7,836 bases of DNA from Spirochaetaceae bacterium. Lineage in GTDB: Bacteria; Spirochaetota; Spirochaetia; SZUA-6; Bin103. This document shows, one piece after another, positions 6,086 through 7,836 of the stretch (its first letter is position 1; each line of letters opens with the position of its first letter). The notes under the pieces were generated by a model. The model made no database searches. It worked only from the letters and a program-made list of their open reading frames with translations, and was not told the origin of the DNA. The stretch covers positions 1-7,836 of the forward strand of contig JAPPKD010000243.1 of the NCBI GenBank assembly GCA_028820215.1. Reading direction: 5' to 3'. Position numbers and translations under genes: made by a program.

Positions 6086-7836
6086 ATGGCTGACGAACCC
6101 GACCGCTGGATTCATCGCGGATTCAATGCCTTTCGCGAAGGCGAGTTCGACAACGGCGGCGACAACCTCTACGTGACCGCCGCCGGGGCCGTCGAGTGGA
6201 TTCATCGTACGGACACGAACGGCGACGGGCACGTCGACCTGGTGTTCCCCAATTCGCACGGCTACGACGAGCGCGGGCCGACCTGGATCTACACGCAGCC
6301 GCATGCTCCAGGCGAGGGATGGGGCAGGCGGGAGCTCCCCAACGACAGCGGCTGGATGAGCCGGGCGGTCGACATCGACGGCGACGGCCACCTGGACCTG
6401 GTGGTCATCAACGCCGAGAACGGCGTCACCTCGGAGCTTTCGTCCTACCTCTACTGGGGCGGCCCCGGCGGCCTGACCGGCGAGCGCGTCGATCTGCCCA
6501 CCGCCGGAGCCTACGACTTCGCCGCAGCCGACCTGACCGGCAACGGACTGCCCGACCTGATCGTCCCGTCGGCGTGGGTGGACCACCACAACGCCGGCGA
6601 GCCGCGACCCCTGCACGTCTTTCTGCAGACCCGCCCGCGCGTGTTCGAGGACGCCAGCGAGCGGTTCGGCATCCCCGGCGTCGCCGCGCTCGCCGTCGCC
6701 TGCGCGGACCTGGACGGCGACGGCGAGCTGGAGCTGGTGGTGGCCAACTACCGCGAGGGGTTCGAGTACGACACCGACTCCTTCATCTACCGCCGGCAGG
6801 GCGTCGGATTCGCGGTGGATCGCCCGCTGCGCCTGCCTACCCACTACGCGATGCAGGTGGAGCTGGCCGATCTGGACGGCGACGGCGCCAGGGAGGTGAT
6901 CTTCGCCGGCGGCAACCAGGTGCAGATCTACTGGAACCGCGGCGGGCGCTTCTCCCCGGACGACCGGACGATCCTGCCGGTCGAAGGCAACTGGACGCTG
7001 TTCACGCAAGGTGCGGTGCGGGTGGCATGTGCCGACGTCGATGGCGACGGCCGCGACGAGTTGCTGGTCGTGACTCGCGAGGGCGTGCAGATCCGGTCGG
7101 CCGGCGCGCTCGACCACGTGAGGCAGACGTTGCCGCTGCCGAACTGCAGTTGGCTGTCCGCCGCCGACCTGGACGGGGACGGGCGCATCGACCTGATCGC
7201 CTCGCGCCTCGAGGACGGGCGCTCCTACGAGACCGGGTCGGTCGTCTTCTGGAACGGCCCGGAGGGACTCTCCGAGGGCCGGGTCAGCACCTTGCCCACC
7301 AGGGGCGCGATGGGCTGCACGGCCGCCGACCTGGACGGCGACGGCCGGCCGGAGATCGTGTTCAACAACACGAAGGCCGGTCCGTCGCAGAACGATCCTG
7401 ACTTCCCGCTGTACGTCTACCCGGGCGGCCCCGGCGGCAGGTTCGACCCGCGACGGCGGCTGGAGCTGCCGGCGGGGGGCACCAACACCTACGTCCTCGC
7501 CGACCTGGACCAGGACGGCCATGCCGACCTGGTGTGCACGGGGCGCGACGGATTGCGCGTGTTCCACGGCGGCCCGGACGGCCTGCGTCCCGACCGCTGC
7601 ACGTTCCTCCCCGGCCGGGGACAGTTCTTCCACTACGTGCAGGTGGGCGACTTCGACCGCGACGGCTGGCTGGACCTGCTGGGCGTGGCCTACACCTACG
7701 ACGACAAGCCGGAGACGATGGCCGCCTCCTCCGTGATCTACCACGGCTCGCCCGACGGCTTCTCCGCCGAGCGCTCCACCGTGCTTCCCACCTACTGCAA
7801 GGGCAACGCCCGCGTGGCCGACCTGACCGGCGACGG
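6086..7836 (+). CDS. FG-GAP/VCBS-repeat beta-propeller protein, 3' partial
   Basis: An open frame of 583 codons runs to the window edge without a stop. It carries eleven Asp-rich calcium-binding-type motifs of the form D-x-D-G-D-G-x-x-D-L, starting at residues 43, 96, 149, 208, 262, 317, 361, 415, 473, 522 and 579. The period is about 53 residues (44-59). Between motifs a second pattern recurs: an aromatic residue, then GGPxG(L/F), an Arg, and LPTxG (for example YWGGPGGLTGER and FWNGPEGLSEGR). This marks FG-GAP/VCBS blades, as in integrin-type beta-propellers, and more than seven blades implies more than one propeller or a non-standard one. The ATG at 6086 is the first start after an in-frame TGA at 6050-6052. 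The protein therefore begins MADEPDRWIHRGFNAF with no signal peptide or membrane helix, odd for a family that is usually exported. No ribosome binding site is evident. It lies 48 bases after the transporter gene; its role is unknown. Confidence 0.88.
   Translation, partial: MADEPDRWIHRGFNAFREGEFDNGGDNLYVTAAGAVEWIHRTDTNGDGHVDLVFPNSHGYDERGPTWIYTQPHAPGEGWGRRELPNDSGWMSRAVDIDGDGHLDLVVINAENGVTSELSSYLYWGGPGGLTGERVDLPTAGAYDFAAADLTGNGLPDLIVPSAWVDHHNAGEPRPLHVFLQTRPRVFEDASERFGIPGVAALAVACADLDGDGELELVVANYREGFEYDTDSFIYRRQGVGFAVDRPLRLPTHYAMQVELADLDGDGAREVIFAGGNQVQIYWNRGGRFSPDDRTILPVEGNWTLFTQGAVRVACADVDGDGRDELLVVTREGVQIRSAGALDHVRQTLPLPNCSWLSAADLDGDGRIDLIASRLEDGRSYETGSVVFWNGPEGLSEGRVSTLPTRGAMGCTAADLDGDGRPEIVFNNTKAGPSQNDPDFPLYVYPGGPGGRFDPRRRLELPAGGTNTYVLADLDQDGHADLVCTGRDGLRVFHGGPDGLRPDRCTFLPGRGQFFHYVQVGDFDRDGWLDLLGVAYTYDDKPETMAASSVIYHGSPDGFSAERSTVLPTYCKGNARVADLTGD

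Noticed and set aside
6196..7401. 401-codon + strand frame inside the FG-GAP gene
   Set aside because: Arg/Gly/Pro-rich out-of-frame reading of the repeat gene with no motif of its own.
6071..7744. 557-codon open frame on the minus strand opposite the FG-GAP gene
   Set aside because: Its apparent repeats (such as VAVQV) mirror the repeated Asp-Gly-rich codons of the sense gene. The sense frame has the true calcium motifs.

Overview
The window is very GC-rich bacterial DNA with strong G/C preference at third codon positions. All six genes lie on the + strand, and the last runs off the 3' edge. No rRNA, tRNA, CRISPR array, phage gene or transposase gene was seen. Taxonomy cannot be fixed from this sequence. 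The long FG-GAP/VCBS-repeat protein next to small-molecule dehydrogenase and aldolase genes suggests an uncultivated high-GC environmental bacterium; similar proteins are familiar from Planctomycetota, Poribacteria and some Spirochaetota assemblies. That placement is only a guess.

Layout: (1) 1-86 is a non-coding leader with a near-perfect 10-bp dyad at 47-68. (2) 87-1757 encodes a thiamine-diphosphate (ThDP) enzyme of the acetolactate synthase / 2-oxoacid decarboxylase fold. (3) 1755-1884 is a compact palindrome-ended insertion resembling a MITE with TA target duplication, placed exactly on the stop codon of the ThDP gene. (4) 1885-1975 is a short dyad-rich gap that probably carries the control signals of the next gene. 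(5) 1976-3070 is a zinc-dependent alcohol dehydrogenase. (6) 3095-4165 is an Ldh2/MDH2-family 2-hydroxyacid (or imino acid) dehydrogenase. (7) 4199-5125 is a DHDPS/N-acetylneuraminate lyase superfamily aldolase or dehydratase. (8) 5135-6037 is a ten-helix EamA/DMT transporter. (9) 6086 to the window end is an FG-GAP/VCBS beta-propeller protein with at least eleven calcium-binding-type motifs and no signal peptide, incomplete at its 3' end.

The genes at 1976-6037 are separated by only 24, 33 and 9 bases and look like one operon. The ThDP gene probably belonged to the same unit before the small insertion, since removing the insertion leaves about 90 bases between the two genes. The chemistry fits a small catabolic or conversion module for a 2-oxo/2-hydroxy acid. 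The DHDPS-type enzyme makes or cleaves a 2-oxoacid, the Ldh2 enzyme interconverts hydroxy- and oxoacid, the ThDP enzyme decarboxylates or ligates the oxoacid, the Zn alcohol dehydrogenase handles the resulting aldehyde or alcohol, and the EamA protein moves a metabolite across the membrane. The substrate is not identifiable from sequence alone. The DHDPS-family member lacks the arginine expected of a true lysine-biosynthetic DapA, which supports a role outside lysine synthesis.
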